NCBI GenBank assembly: GCA_963735495.1
Contig: CAVTLG010000011.1
Span: forward strand, 248,001-312,000
Direction: 5' to 3'
DNA length: 64,000 nucleotides
Source: CAVTLG01 sp963735495
Lineage (GTDB): Bacteria > Chloroflexota > Ktedonobacteria > Ktedonobacterales > Ktedonobacteraceae
Positions 53,098 to 62,151 of the stretch are shown in pieces. Within the stretch, counting starts at the first letter, position 1; each line of letters starts with the position of its first letter. The notes under the pieces were generated by a model. The model saw only the letters and a list, made by a program, of their open reading frames with translations, did no database searches and was not told the origin of the DNA. The position numbers and the translations under genes were made by a program.

Positions 53098-54501
53098 ATG
53101 CATCGTCGTGCTCCCAGCATGCATCCAGGATTGATGACCGATATGTACCATCCTGATTCAGCCTATGTTTCATGGCGCACAGGTTATAATGGTCTCACGA
53201 CCTTCGACCTGTATACGCGTAAAGCTCCCTTTGGCGGAGCCTATATGCTCGTTGCGGGTCTGGAATCCGCACTGGAATTTGCGCAGGCATTTCGCTATAC
53301 CAGCGAAGAGCTGAAATTTCTGGCCCATATCCGCGATTACGATGCCGCCTTCCTGGATGAGTTAGCGAGTCTACGCTTCACTGGTGAAATTCTGGCTCTC
53401 CCCGAAGGCACTATCGCCTTTGCCAATGAGCCTCTGCTGCGCGTGACCGCTCCCTTTCGCGAGGCGGTGCTGCTAGAAGCAGGCTTGCTACAGGCCATGG
53501 CACTCTCGACGCTCATCGCGACCAAAGCCTCGCGCATCGTTTACGCAGCCAATCAGGGCCAGCAACGACGCGTCGCCGAGTTCGCCTTCCGCCGCGCACA
53601 AGAACCTATGACGGTTGCACGCGCCTCTTACATCGGTGGCTGCGCCAGTACATCGTTACTCAACGCTGCTTACGAGTACCGCTTACAAGCAACTGGCACC
53701 GTGCCTCACGCGTTGATCGAACTGTTTCCAACCGAAGAAGAAGCTTTTGAGGCCATCGCGCAGGCATACAATCGCTACACACTGCTGCTCAACACCTACG
53801 ATGTGCGGCACGCCATTCATATAGCTATCGACGTAGCGTTACGCTCGCAAGAGACACTGGGACATACACTGGCTGCAGTACGCCTGGATAGTGGCGATCT
53901 GTGTGCCGATAGCATCTACGTACGAGAACAACTGCGCAAGGCCGGTCTGGGACATGTGCGTATCCTGGGCAGTGGCGATCTCGACGAGTGGAAAATCATG
54001 CAGATCTTACAGGCTGGTGCCGAAATCGATGCTTTTGGTATCGGCAACGCGCTAGGCTATGGTGCAGGTTCGGTTGAACACGACATCGAGGGCGGCTCAT
54101 TAGGGGCCGTCTATAAAGAGGTCTGGTATGTTGACGAAGCAGGCACCAAGTTTCCTAAGATCAAGCTAGCCGGAGCAAAAAGTACCTGGCCCGGTCGCAA
54201 AGAGATCTATCGTCACCCGCAGTGGGAAGAAGATGTTGTTCAGCTCGCCCACGAACCACGTCCAGACAACTATCAGCGATTGCTACGGCCTGTAATGCGC
54301 AATGGTGAGATCATTTCCGGCAGCCTGCCTCCACTATCAGAAATTCACGAACTGGCCCAGCAAAACCTGGCCCAACTGCCAGCACAATATCGCGCACTTA
54401 CCGTCGAACAGCCCTATCCGCTGCGCTTCAGCGACGCGTTACAGGCGCTACGCAATCAAGCAACCAGAATAAACGGCTCGCCCGAAGAGTACCAGCCATA
54501 A
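53098..54501 (+). CDS. pncB: Nicotinate phosphoribosyltransferase
   Basis: A 467-residue enzyme joining nicotinate and PRPP in the NAD salvage (Preiss-Handler) pathway. Family marks are LMTDMYHPDSAYV at the start, YIGGCASTSLLNA, AAVRLDSGDLCADS, ILGSGDLDEWKI and IDAFGIGNALGYG. The last differs from the common GVGT form. GAGGAG lies 6 bp before ATG 53098. It is monocistronic, and the remnant of an IscB element abuts its 3' end. Confidence 0.92.
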   Translation: MHRRAPSMHPGLMTDMYHPDSAYVSWRTGYNGLTTFDLYTRKAPFGGAYMLVAGLESALEFAQAFRYTSEELKFLAHIRDYDAAFLDELASLRFTGEILALPEGTIAFANEPLLRVTAPFREAVLLEAGLLQAMALSTLIATKASRIVYAANQGQQRRVAEFAFRRAQEPMTVARASYIGGCASTSLLNAAYEYRLQATGTVPHALIELFPTEEEAFEAIAQAYNRYTLLLNTYDVRHAIHIAIDVALRSQETLGHTLAAVRLDSGDLCADSIYVREQLRKAGLGHVRILGSGDLDEWKIMQILQAGAEIDAFGIGNALGYGAGSVEHDIEGGSLGAVYKEVWYVDEAGTKFPKIKLAGAKSTWPGRKEIYRHPQWEEDVVQLAHEPRPDNYQRLLRPVMRNGEIISGSLPPLSEIHELAQQNLAQLPAQYRALTVEQPYPLRFSDALQALRNQATRINGSPEEYQP

Positions 54502-54726
54502 AAATCCTTTCAGGGGACCCTCACGCCTTCAGGCTGCGGGAGGAATGAAAGGCACCCGCTGGTGCACATACTTATAGCCGTCTGCACGATGCACCCGACG
54601 CAGATACTTCGGGTGGATATCCACTTTGCCGAGACGGAACGATGGACGGTGACGAATAGCAATGCGTCCCTGATAGGTTCCCTTCGGTGTCACCGCTTTG
54701 ACGATATCGCCTGCGCGGTAAGCCAA
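54502..54726 (-). pseudogene. iscB: IscB C-terminal remnant with IS605-type right-end hairpin
   Basis: The 65-residue frame (54529-54726) reads YRAGDIVKAVTPKG, GRIAIRHRPSFRL, DIHPKYLRRVHRADGYKYV. This matches the C-terminal domain of IscB, the RNA-guided nuclease ancestor of Cas9. The RRxRR/RuvC and HNH parts are gone, and the upstream boundary coincides with the start of an IS5-like fragment. The stop codon lies within a hairpin at 54518-54543 (CCCTCACGCC...GGCTGCGGGAGG), typical of an IS200/IS605 right end. The remnant is not functional. Confidence 0.72.
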
Positions 54727-54805
54727 GGGAAATGTGCTAAAATGGAGAGGAAGGCAGGAGAAAAGAGCATGCAGCAGGGAAAGTTGATGATGAAAGGGGC
54801 ATGCA

Positions 54806-55054
54806 ATGAGAAAGAGATCCTATCCAAGCGATATCAGTGATGAGGAGTGGAAAGTATTAGAACCCCTGATTCCCCAAGAGAAACCTGGAGGACGGCCGAG
54901 AACGACAAACATGCGTGAAGTGATTAACGCCATTTGGTATATATTAAGAAGTGGATGCCAGTGGCGTATGCTTCCTCATGAATTTCCTCCGTGGTCCACC
55001 GTTTGGAGCTATTTCCGCATTTGGCGCAAGACAGGAGTCTGGGAAAAATTATGA
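54806..55054 (+). pseudogene. IS5-family transposase, N-terminal fragment
   Basis: An 82-residue frame with the IS5/DUF4096 N-terminus: SYPSDISDEEWKVLEPLIP, GGRPRTTNMREVINAIWYIL, GCQWRMLPHEFPPW. It stops after RIWRKTGVWEKL, where the catalytic DDE domain should begin. The following 200 bp (55055-55260) contain stops in all frames and no IS5 catalytic motif. The fragment probably truncated the IscB gene beside it. Confidence 0.85.
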
Positions 55055-55260
55055 ATTTCTGCCTCAAAGTAGTGAAAATTGGATCTATACCTGTATGATC
55101 CGCTTGATGGCCCGCCGATTGGCGAGAGCTGGCCCCTGAAGACTTTTCACACAGCCTCTAGCGCCTATATAGTTCAGCCTTTACGGTTCGCGATAACCGT
55201 CTAAATCCAACAAAAGATGTGGTCTCCACAGATGTCTACATTTTTTTGGAACGATAAGGT

Positions 55261-57981
55261 TCATATGGCTGAGGCGCTATCATCCGACACGTCCTCTTGC
55301 GTACACACGAACTCGTACTCTCCTGAGCCAATCTCAAAGAGAGCATACCCGTTCTCTTCTCGCACAGACGAGACGCCTTCCGCCTCTTCTACCCGTTTGC
55401 CGCTTTCTTGTATCTGAGTGCCCGTGTCTGTAGGAAGATAGACGGTCGCCGTCGTATTTGCAGGGAGCGTGATATGAAGTGTAAAGCGGTGCGTATCGCG
55501 TTGCCAGTGTGTCTTGAGAAGACCATGCATCGAGGCATACTCGGCCTTTGCATAGGTCAACTCGCTTCCTGGATAGGGATGGATGATACTCTGTTGAAAT
55601 CCTGGTCGCTCGCTATCTCGCTCAATACCTGCCACATACTGAAACAGCCATTGTCCCACAGAACCAAGTGAATAGTGGTTGAACGAGTTCATACCTGGGT
55701 CCTGGAAGCCATGTTCCTCCGTCCATCCATCCCACCGTTCCCAAATGGTGGTCGCCCCATGTTTGATGGAATAGCCCCAGGAGGGAAAGGTCTCGTTGAG
55801 GAGCAGTCGATAGGCCACATCCGCATAGCCTGCCTCCGTTAATACAGGGCCCAGATAGCCCACTCCCACAAAACCGGTTGAGAGGTGCCATCCCTTCTTT
55901 TCAATAGCTTCAACAAGATGTTTGGCCGCGAGAGGACGCAAGTCAGGTGGGAGAAGGTGCATATGTAAGGCCAATACATAGACCGTCTGTGTCTCTCCCT
56001 CAATCTTGCCATCGTGCTTGACATAGGCATTGCAGAAAGCGTTGCGAATGCCGTGGAAGAGGGCGTCGTACCGCTCGGCGTCGGCGTGGTGTTCCAGGAC
56101 ACGCGCGATGCGCGAGAGCAACAAGGCATCATAGGCGAAGTAGGCGGTGGCAAGCACCTCTTTTGGTGTGTCGGCGTCGATGGAGAGCCAGTCACCGTAA
56201 TTCGAATTGAGCTGTTGGGTCCACAGCAAATCGGGATTGGTGTGGTGGATGTACTCGACCCAGCGCGTCATTGCATCATAGTTCTGGGCAAGAATGCGCG
56301 TATCTCCGTACATCTGGTAAATTGTCCAGGGAACAATCATACCTGCATCACCCCACGCAGGGCTACCATCCATCATGATCGGGGCTATTCGTGGAGCAAT
56401 ATCAGGAAAAGCTCCTTCTTCGGATTGGGCATCGACGACATCATGCATCCATTTTGTGAAGAAGGCAGCAACATCCCTGTTATAGCACGCCGTATGCACA
56501 AAGATCTGTGCGTCCCCCATCCAGCCGAGTCGCTCGTCACGCTGTGGACAATCGGTTGGCACGCTCAGGAAATTGCCTCGCTGTCCCCAGATGATGTTGC
56601 GCCAGAGTTGGTTGACCATCGCGCTCGAACACTCGAAACTCCCTGTGGGAGGTGTATCAGAATGCACGACACAACCGGTAATCGCGCCGCGTTCAAGTGG
56701 GCCAGGGTAGCCCGTCACCTCGATATAGCGAAAACCGTGAAAGGTGAAACGTGGCTCGAAGACCTCTTGCCCATCGCCTTTCAAGATGTAGGTATCAGTC
56801 TGGCGTGCGGAGCGCAGGTTTTCGGTGTACAGTGTGCCATCTGGATTGAGCATCTCGGCGAAGCGTAATTGTACTTTGGTGCCTGCGTCGCCTCGCATCC
56901 GTAAACGCACCCAGCCAATCATGTTCTGTTCCATATCGACGATATGAACATTGGCCGTCAGTTGTGTGATACTACTCGCTTCAAGATGCTCAGTGACACG
57001 CACGGGTTCAGCGTATTCAGGAACGAACGATACCGTGCTCTCGAGAGATTGCACCGTAACGGGCAGTTGCCAATCCATCTTCTCAAGACGCGCATCGTAC
57101 GTCTCACCCATTAACAGGTCTGAGGAAAGAATTGGTCCTGTGCTTCCTTGCCATGTCTCATCACTCGAGATGATTTCCTGTGCCCCATCAGTGTAGTCGA
57201 TACACAGTTGGTAGAGTAAGCTCATGTTACTCCCATACCGCTCATAGCCTGTACTATGTGATGGTATACCAACGTAGCCACTATACCAGCCAGGAGCAAG
57301 CACGGCTTCAAGGGCGTTTTCGCCTTGCTGGAGCAGTGAAGTCACATCGTAGACCTGGTACTGAATACGCTTGTGATAATCGGTCCAGCCAGGAGCAAGC
57401 ACCGCATCGCCAACACGCTGTCCATTGATAGATGCTTCATAGACACCTTTTGCCGTTACATAGAGCCTCGCCCGTTCAATGGAGTGTGAAAGCACGACAC
57501 CTTTGCGAAAATAGGGGCTACGCTTGAGACCTGGTAGCTCTCTCGTCATCTCGCTTACGACAAGTGCCTGAGGCTCAAGGCTCACCCATTGCGCCTTCCA
57601 GTCATCGGGCGAGAGCAGACCCATCTCCCAGTATCCTGTCTCACTAGAGGCCGAAGGACAATCTGCACTATCCCAGACGCGTACCTTCCACCAACAACGC
57701 ATACCCGAAGTGAGTGGTTTCCCCTCGTAAAGAATATGAGTGGACTGTGTGGAGGAACATTTCCTGCTGTCCCATAGATCGCCACAATCAGCGTCGAGCA
57801 ACGCTTGCGTGCTGGCAACGAGAAGCTGATAGGCTGTTTGCCTCTGCCCACGTGACGATGATTGTGCTGTTTGAAATATCCAACTGAATCGAGGATGCAT
57901 GGTGTCAATACCAAGTGGGTTGACGAGGTATTCACATCGAAGGTAGGTTGGAGTAAGAGATGTGGTCAGAGATACAGTCAT
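55261..57981 (-). CDS. Alpha-L-rhamnosidase, glycoside hydrolase family 78
   Basis: A 906-residue GH78 enzyme releasing terminal rhamnose from glycosides. Domain order is a Fn3-like N-terminal domain (YLVNPLGIDTMHPRFSW), the rhamnosidase N-domain (ARLYVTAKGVYEASING), a concanavalin-like domain, the (alpha/alpha)6 barrel with TDCPQRDERLGWMGDAQ holding the catalytic acid region, WERWDGW, and a C-terminal beta domain. No signal peptide is visible, so action in the cytosol on imported oligosaccharides is likely. It lies downstream of the CUT1 transporter on the same strand, about 400 bp away. AAGGAA precedes the ATG. Confidence 0.93.
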   Translation of the reverse strand: MTVSLTTSLTPTYLRCEYLVNPLGIDTMHPRFSWIFQTAQSSSRGQRQTAYQLLVASTQALLDADCGDLWDSRKCSSTQSTHILYEGKPLTSGMRCWWKVRVWDSADCPSASSETGYWEMGLLSPDDWKAQWVSLEPQALVVSEMTRELPGLKRSPYFRKGVVLSHSIERARLYVTAKGVYEASINGQRVGDAVLAPGWTDYHKRIQYQVYDVTSLLQQGENALEAVLAPGWYSGYVGIPSHSTGYERYGSNMSLLYQLCIDYTDGAQEIISSDETWQGSTGPILSSDLLMGETYDARLEKMDWQLPVTVQSLESTVSFVPEYAEPVRVTEHLEASSITQLTANVHIVDMEQNMIGWVRLRMRGDAGTKVQLRFAEMLNPDGTLYTENLRSARQTDTYILKGDGQEVFEPRFTFHGFRYIEVTGYPGPLERGAITGCVVHSDTPPTGSFECSSAMVNQLWRNIIWGQRGNFLSVPTDCPQRDERLGWMGDAQIFVHTACYNRDVAAFFTKWMHDVVDAQSEEGAFPDIAPRIAPIMMDGSPAWGDAGMIVPWTIYQMYGDTRILAQNYDAMTRWVEYIHHTNPDLLWTQQLNSNYGDWLSIDADTPKEVLATAYFAYDALLLSRIARVLEHHADAERYDALFHGIRNAFCNAYVKHDGKIEGETQTVYVLALHMHLLPPDLRPLAAKHLVEAIEKKGWHLSTGFVGVGYLGPVLTEAGYADVAYRLLLNETFPSWGYSIKHGATTIWERWDGWTEEHGFQDPGMNSFNHYSLGSVGQWLFQYVAGIERDSERPGFQQSIIHPYPGSELTYAKAEYASMHGLLKTHWQRDTHRFTLHITLPANTTATVYLPTDTGTQIQESGKRVEEAEGVSSVREENGYALFEIGSGEYEFVCTQEDVSDDSASAI

Positions 57982-58379
57982 TGCCTGTTTCCTTTACTAG
58001 TAACCCCATGAGGATAAGTGTTTCTCAAAACAAGAATAGTCCCACTCGTAGGGAAGGGGCTTGCCCCCTTCCGCTTGCTTCGAATTTCAAGAGCAGTGGA
58101 AAAGCGGGAGTACTTTTGCATCCTCTTTCTTTCCCACCACCACATGGTTATTCACTTTTAAATATGGTACAAAAACAAGGTGGAACCAGGCAATTCCTTG
58201 GTTCGTGCGATCATGTTTTGTACCATGCCGATTTGTTCATAACCATCAGGCGGTGCACCTCTCAAGAAAGGTTAACAGAGCACTAGTACATGCTGCCTTA
58301 AGTCCTTCGGTGGTTTAGATAAGCCTCGTCTGGCTCTCCAGGCTTGTTCTTACCACTGTTAGATTTGAGTCTTCGTGTA
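57982..58379. other. Spacer between transporter operon and rhamnosidase
   Basis: About 400 bp with no supported gene. The main feature is the nested inverted repeat at 58164-58226. Confidence 0.5.
58164..58226 (-). promoter_or_regulatory. Nested inverted repeat (terminator or regulator site)
   Basis: ATGGTACAAAA (58164-58174) pairs perfectly with TTTTGTACCAT (58216-58226). Inside, GAACCAGG and CCTTGGTTC pair with one bulge. It lies between the permease stop and the rhamnosidase start and could terminate the transporter message or bind a regulator controlling the rhamnosidase gene. Confidence 0.5.
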
Positions 58380-59258
58380 CTAGCCTTTCAATCCGGTAGT
58401 CACAATGCCCTTGACGAAGAATCGTTGGGCGAAGAAAAAGACTATCAAGACGGGTAGGATATAGAAGATGGCCCCCGCTGCCTCGATATTAATGAGTTGG
58501 AAGCCCTGACTATTCATATACCCTGTTGCAATGGCAACCGCGAGCGTCGATTGCTCGTTGCTCAAGAAGATCGATTGCGTGAACCAATCACCCCAAACCT
58601 GTGCAAAAGAAAGCAGCGCCGCCGTCGCCAGTACTGGCCTGGAGAGTGGCAAGAAGATCTGCCAATAGATACGCCAGTAATTGCATCCATCGATGATCGC
58701 TGCCTCTTCCAACTCTTTTGGGATTGCCGCGAAGAACTGGCGAAAGAGAAAGACCAGGAACGGACTCGACGCTACTCCCCAGAAAACCCATGGCCAGTAC
58801 GTATCAATCAGCCCTATTTTGCTGAACATCACAAAGGTCGGAATGGCCGTCAAAATCGGCGGCAACATGATTGTTGCCAGCATAATAAGGAAGAGAGGAC
58901 GCTTCCCGACCCCATGTAACCGCGCGAAGCCAAATCCTACGATTGAACTTGATACGGTAATCAGGCTTGTATAAATGACTGAGAGGACGACCGAATTCGT
59001 GGCATATTGCCCAAAATTGATGTCAGTCAGTGCATCCTCAAAGTTACTCCACTGGAGCTGTTGTGGCAACCAGTGGATTGGCAACGCACCAAGATCGGCA
59101 TACGATTTGAGCGCGACTGAGACCAGCCACAAGAAAGGAGCGATAAAGATAAGGGCCAACAGCGACATTGCAATGAACGCCAGAGGCTGGCGTGGATCAT
59201 ACTGCTTGCGTGGATTATACCGCTGGCGCGGCGTGTAAGAACGAATGGGTAGTGCCAT
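58380..59258 (-). CDS. CUT1 sugar ABC transporter permease (MalG/AraQ type)
   Basis: A 292-residue permease with six membrane helices. The EAA loop is EEAAIIDGCNYWRIYWQIFLP-like (coded at about 58640-58710), the contact with the ATPase. The N-terminal basic repeat (RQRYNPRKQYDPRQ) is odd but short. GGGAGG precedes ATG 59258, 13 bp after the upstream permease stop. The ATPase is not encoded here; a shared MsmK-type ATPase elsewhere is expected. Confidence 0.93.
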   Translation of the reverse strand: MALPIRSYTPRQRYNPRKQYDPRQPLAFIAMSLLALIFIAPFLWLVSVALKSYADLGALPIHWLPQQLQWSNFEDALTDINFGQYATNSVVLSVIYTSLITVSSSIVGFGFARLHGVGKRPLFLIMLATIMLPPILTAIPTFVMFSKIGLIDTYWPWVFWGVASSPFLVFLFRQFFAAIPKELEEAAIIDGCNYWRIYWQIFLPLSRPVLATAALLSFAQVWGDWFTQSIFLSNEQSTLAVAIATGYMNSQGFQLINIEAAGAIFYILPVLIVFFFAQRFFVKGIVTTGLKG

Positions 59259-59271
59259 GGCTCAACCTCCC

Positions 59272-60246
59272 TTAGACATCTTGATCGACTTCGTAATAGA
59301 CCCACAGTGAGCTTGTGCGAAAGAGCACAATGGTGAGGAGCAAGATACACGCAAAAAGCACCCAGAGCAATGCAGCACCATACCCAAAGCGTTCATTCTG
59401 AAAAAACTGTGCAAAGACATTCACCATATAGAGATAGTTGGCACGCGGTACCTGAGCCAGGCCCGAGGAATCTTGACCAGCATTGGAGTTCGTCAATAGT
59501 AAGGGCTGTACGAGCACCTGCAAGGCCGCAATCACTCCGGTAACGACCTGGAAGAAGAGAATGGGTGAGAGAAGTGGGAGGGTCACCGATCGGAACGAAT
59601 ACCAGGCCGATGCGCCATCGACGATTGCCGCCTCTTTCAACTCCTGGGGGATGCCCTGCAAGCCAGCCAACGAAAGGACCATCCCTCCACCCATGCCCCA
59701 CAGGACGAGCAGCAAGAGCGGTAAGAGAGCCAGCGGGTCGCCCAGCCACAAAATGGATGGGCCATGAAAGAGCGCAATCAAGGCATCAACTGGCCCATTG
59801 TCGTTATCGAAGAGAAGACGGAAGGTCAGCGCCCCCGCGACGACGGGCACCACGGTCGGCAAATAAAAAATCGTCCGAAAGAAGCCAACAAAGCGTACAC
59901 GCATATTGACGAGCAATGCCAGCCCCAGCCCACCAGCGATAGAGAGCGGCACAGCCAGCACCACATACAGGAGTGTCCGGGAAATGCTGAACCAGGTGTT
60001 GGGATCGCCGATCAGTTCGACATAATTGCTGACACCAACCCAACGCCAGCGCGAGATGCCATCATAATTGGTGAAGCTCACCAGGAGCGCAAACACCATC
60101 GGAAGAATCGTCAGCGCCACAAAGCCGACGAGCCAGGGGGCGATGAACAGATAGAAGGTGGTACTTGAGTAGCGCGACCAGGGACGACGGCGTGCCGAGG
60201 TCTGCGCGATGGATGCAGGGCTGTGGGCCACCCGTTGAAGTGCCAT
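59272..60246 (-). CDS. CUT1 sugar ABC transporter permease (MalF/UgpA type)
   Basis: A 324-residue permease with six membrane helices and EAA loop KEAAIVDGASAWYSFRSVTLP. It pairs with the 58380 permease to form the channel. GGAGGAGG lies 6 bp before ATG 60246. A perfect 15-bp hairpin separates it from the binding-protein gene. Confidence 0.93.
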   Translation of the reverse strand: MALQRVAHSPASIAQTSARRRPWSRYSSTTFYLFIAPWLVGFVALTILPMVFALLVSFTNYDGISRWRWVGVSNYVELIGDPNTWFSISRTLLYVVLAVPLSIAGGLGLALLVNMRVRFVGFFRTIFYLPTVVPVVAGALTFRLLFDNDNGPVDALIALFHGPSILWLGDPLALLPLLLLVLWGMGGGMVLSLAGLQGIPQELKEAAIVDGASAWYSFRSVTLPLLSPILFFQVVTGVIAALQVLVQPLLLTNSNAGQDSSGLAQVPRANYLYMVNVFAQFFQNERFGYGAALLWVLFACILLLTIVLFRTSSLWVYYEVDQDV

Positions 60247-60270
60247 GTTGGCCTCCTCCTTTGCTGAAAT

Positions 60271-60303
60271 GGCGCTGACCAGAGATTCTCTCTGGTCAGC
60301 GCC
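60271..60303 (-). promoter_or_regulatory. 15-bp intercistronic hairpin
   Basis: GGCGCTGACCAGAGA (60271-60285) pairs perfectly with 60289-60303 around a 3-base loop, between the binding-protein stop and the first permease start. Hairpins here commonly protect the 5' message, so that more binding protein than permease is made. Confidence 0.65.
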
Positions 60304-60314
60304 GCAACGAACGC

Positions 60315-61667
60315 CTAGCCGATCTGACTCGCACCTTGCTGCAACAGCAGATTCACCGCGTCAGTCAATTGCTGAGCGGCCTGAGCCACTGATCCTTGTC
60401 CCTTGATCACGGGCGTCAGATATTGCAAAAGCGCCGTGCTAACAGCGCCACTGGTTACATAGGGCGAAAAGGTGAGCGTCGTCTGATATGGCAATTCGCT
60501 GTTGACCACAGCAAGCGCCTGCTTCTGGAAAGCCTGCGTGTTGGGCAAGAGCGCAAACTGGCTCTTGAGGGCGGGCAAACCAGTTCCACCCTTGACGCGC
60601 GCGGTGCCGAGCGTGCCACTGGTGAAATATTCCATAAATTTGAAAGCCAGATCTTTGTTCTTGCTCCCATTGGGAATAACGGCACCAGTGCCAGTAAAGC
60701 ACGCGGCTTTGCGATTGGGTCCCCACTGAGGAGTAGGCAACAACTGGACGTGGGATTGCAAGCCATTGGTGTCCGGAACGATGATTGAACCGCCGAACCA
60801 GTAGCCAAACTGGACTATCGCCAGCCGGTTTGCCGGGAAAAGGGTAAACGCCGTATCATTGGGATCGGTCAGCGGCGACGGACCAACCTTTGCCTGTGCC
60901 CAGTCAACATACCACTGTAAGAGCTTCATGACCTCGGGCTGGGTGAAATCAGCCGTCTTCTGGTCAGCACTGAAGAGCGAGGTGCTGGTTTGGGCGAGAT
61001 TATGCAGGATCTGGCCATAGGTGAATTGGAATTCCCAGGCCGTATCAAGGCCATAAATCTCAATTTTGCCGCTGCTGTCGCGCTTGGTCAGCCGCTTCGC
61101 CAGATCAAGGAGTTCGTCATACGCGAGTGGCGTCGTTGTGTCCGGCACAGGTACCCCTGCGTCCTCAAAGATCTTGGTATTGATCCATATTTCGGCGTCG
61201 AGGGACCAATCTTTGAGGATGCCATAGCGGGGACCAGTACCCGACTGATGGCCGTTCCATTGAAAAAGGCTGTCAGTCGGGACCAGGTCATCTACTTTAT
61301 AGACGGAACTGCTGGCAAAGCGAGAAGTGAGATCGGTCAGCAGACCACGACCAGCAAAGTTGGGCACATCAGTCGCGCCATTCAGACGCAAGAAATCTGG
61401 GGGCGTGCCAGCAGCCAGCAAAGCGCTGAGCTTCGTCGCATCATATTGGAGCAATTTGATAGTGCAATTATTGGCCTTTTCAAACTCAGGGAAATACTTG
61501 GGATCAGTTTCGCTGGTATTGTACATCACTGTGAGGGTGGTTTTTCCACTACTACCAGTATCGGTACCGCAGGCATCGAGGAGCGCACCAGCTCCAGTGA
61601 GTGCACCAGCTGTCGCTGCTGAACGAAGCAAAAAAGTGCGGCGGTTGAGTAAAGACGACTGTGTCAT
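60315..61667 (-). CDS. CUT1 sugar ABC transporter substrate-binding protein (Tat lipoprotein)
   Basis: A 450-residue family 1 binding protein. The N-terminus has a twin-arginine start (NRRTFLLRSAATAGAL) and a lipobox LLDAC (Cys near residue 33), so it is exported folded and lipid-anchored. The mature part shows TLTVMYNTSETD and LDLAKRLTKRDSSGKI-type bilobal features. With the GH78 enzyme the probable substrate is a rhamnose-containing oligosaccharide or glycoside. AAGGAG lies 10 bp before ATG 61667. Confidence 0.9.
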   Translation of the reverse strand: MTQSSLLNRRTFLLRSAATAGALTGAGALLDACGTDTGSSGKTTLTVMYNTSETDPKYFPEFEKANNCTIKLLQYDATKLSALLAAGTPPDFLRLNGATDVPNFAGRGLLTDLTSRFASSSVYKVDDLVPTDSLFQWNGHQSGTGPRYGILKDWSLDAEIWINTKIFEDAGVPVPDTTTPLAYDELLDLAKRLTKRDSSGKIEIYGLDTAWEFQFTYGQILHNLAQTSTSLFSADQKTADFTQPEVMKLLQWYVDWAQAKVGPSPLTDPNDTAFTLFPANRLAIVQFGYWFGGSIIVPDTNGLQSHVQLLPTPQWGPNRKAACFTGTGAVIPNGSKNKDLAFKFMEYFTSGTLGTARVKGGTGLPALKSQFALLPNTQAFQKQALAVVNSELPYQTTLTFSPYVTSGAVSTALLQYLTPVIKGQGSVAQAAQQLTDAVNLLLQQGASQIG

Positions 61668-62151
61668 GATGTAAGTACTCCTTGGCGTAGCCTAAAAAAA
61701 ATTTGTTGTTTACCAGAGCGATAAACGATAATAAGATAGTGCCAACGATGGCGAAGAATAGGACCGCGATAGAACCCTAGCATTGATATTGCGTTCCCTG
61801 CTTCAGGGTGCGTACAAGAACGGATGTAGATAGGACTGCATGTGTAGATATGTCTCCTCTCCATTGAAAAGTGGATAGTATTCTATCTAGTGATCAGTTG
61901 TCAAGTCCTGTTCGGTGGGTTTCCGCCTCACCCAGCCTGTGAGGGTCTTAGAGAGCATATGCAATGTGACTCTACTTGACAACTGACCCACTAGGATAAA
62001 GTGCAGGTAAGTGTTACAGAACCTGAACTTCCTGAGGTGGAAGAAGAGCCACACTCGTCCAATGTGAAGATCAGATATCTCTATCAACCAGCACAATTAC
62101 TGGCATGATACCCATAGAGCTACCGTTCAACATCGAACAGTTTTTGTGAAG
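61668..62151. other. Transporter promoter region and 108-bp mini-element
   Basis: This spacer holds the promoter of the binding-protein operon and, at 61887-61994, a MITE-like element. No gene is supported. Confidence 0.5.
61887..61994. repeat. 108-bp MITE-like element
   Basis: CTAGTGATCAGTTGTCAAGT at 61887-61906 is matched in inverted form at 61974-61994 with one extra base and one or two mismatches. A partial end (ACTTGACAAGC) recurs near 63076. No coding sequence lies inside. Confidence 0.65.
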
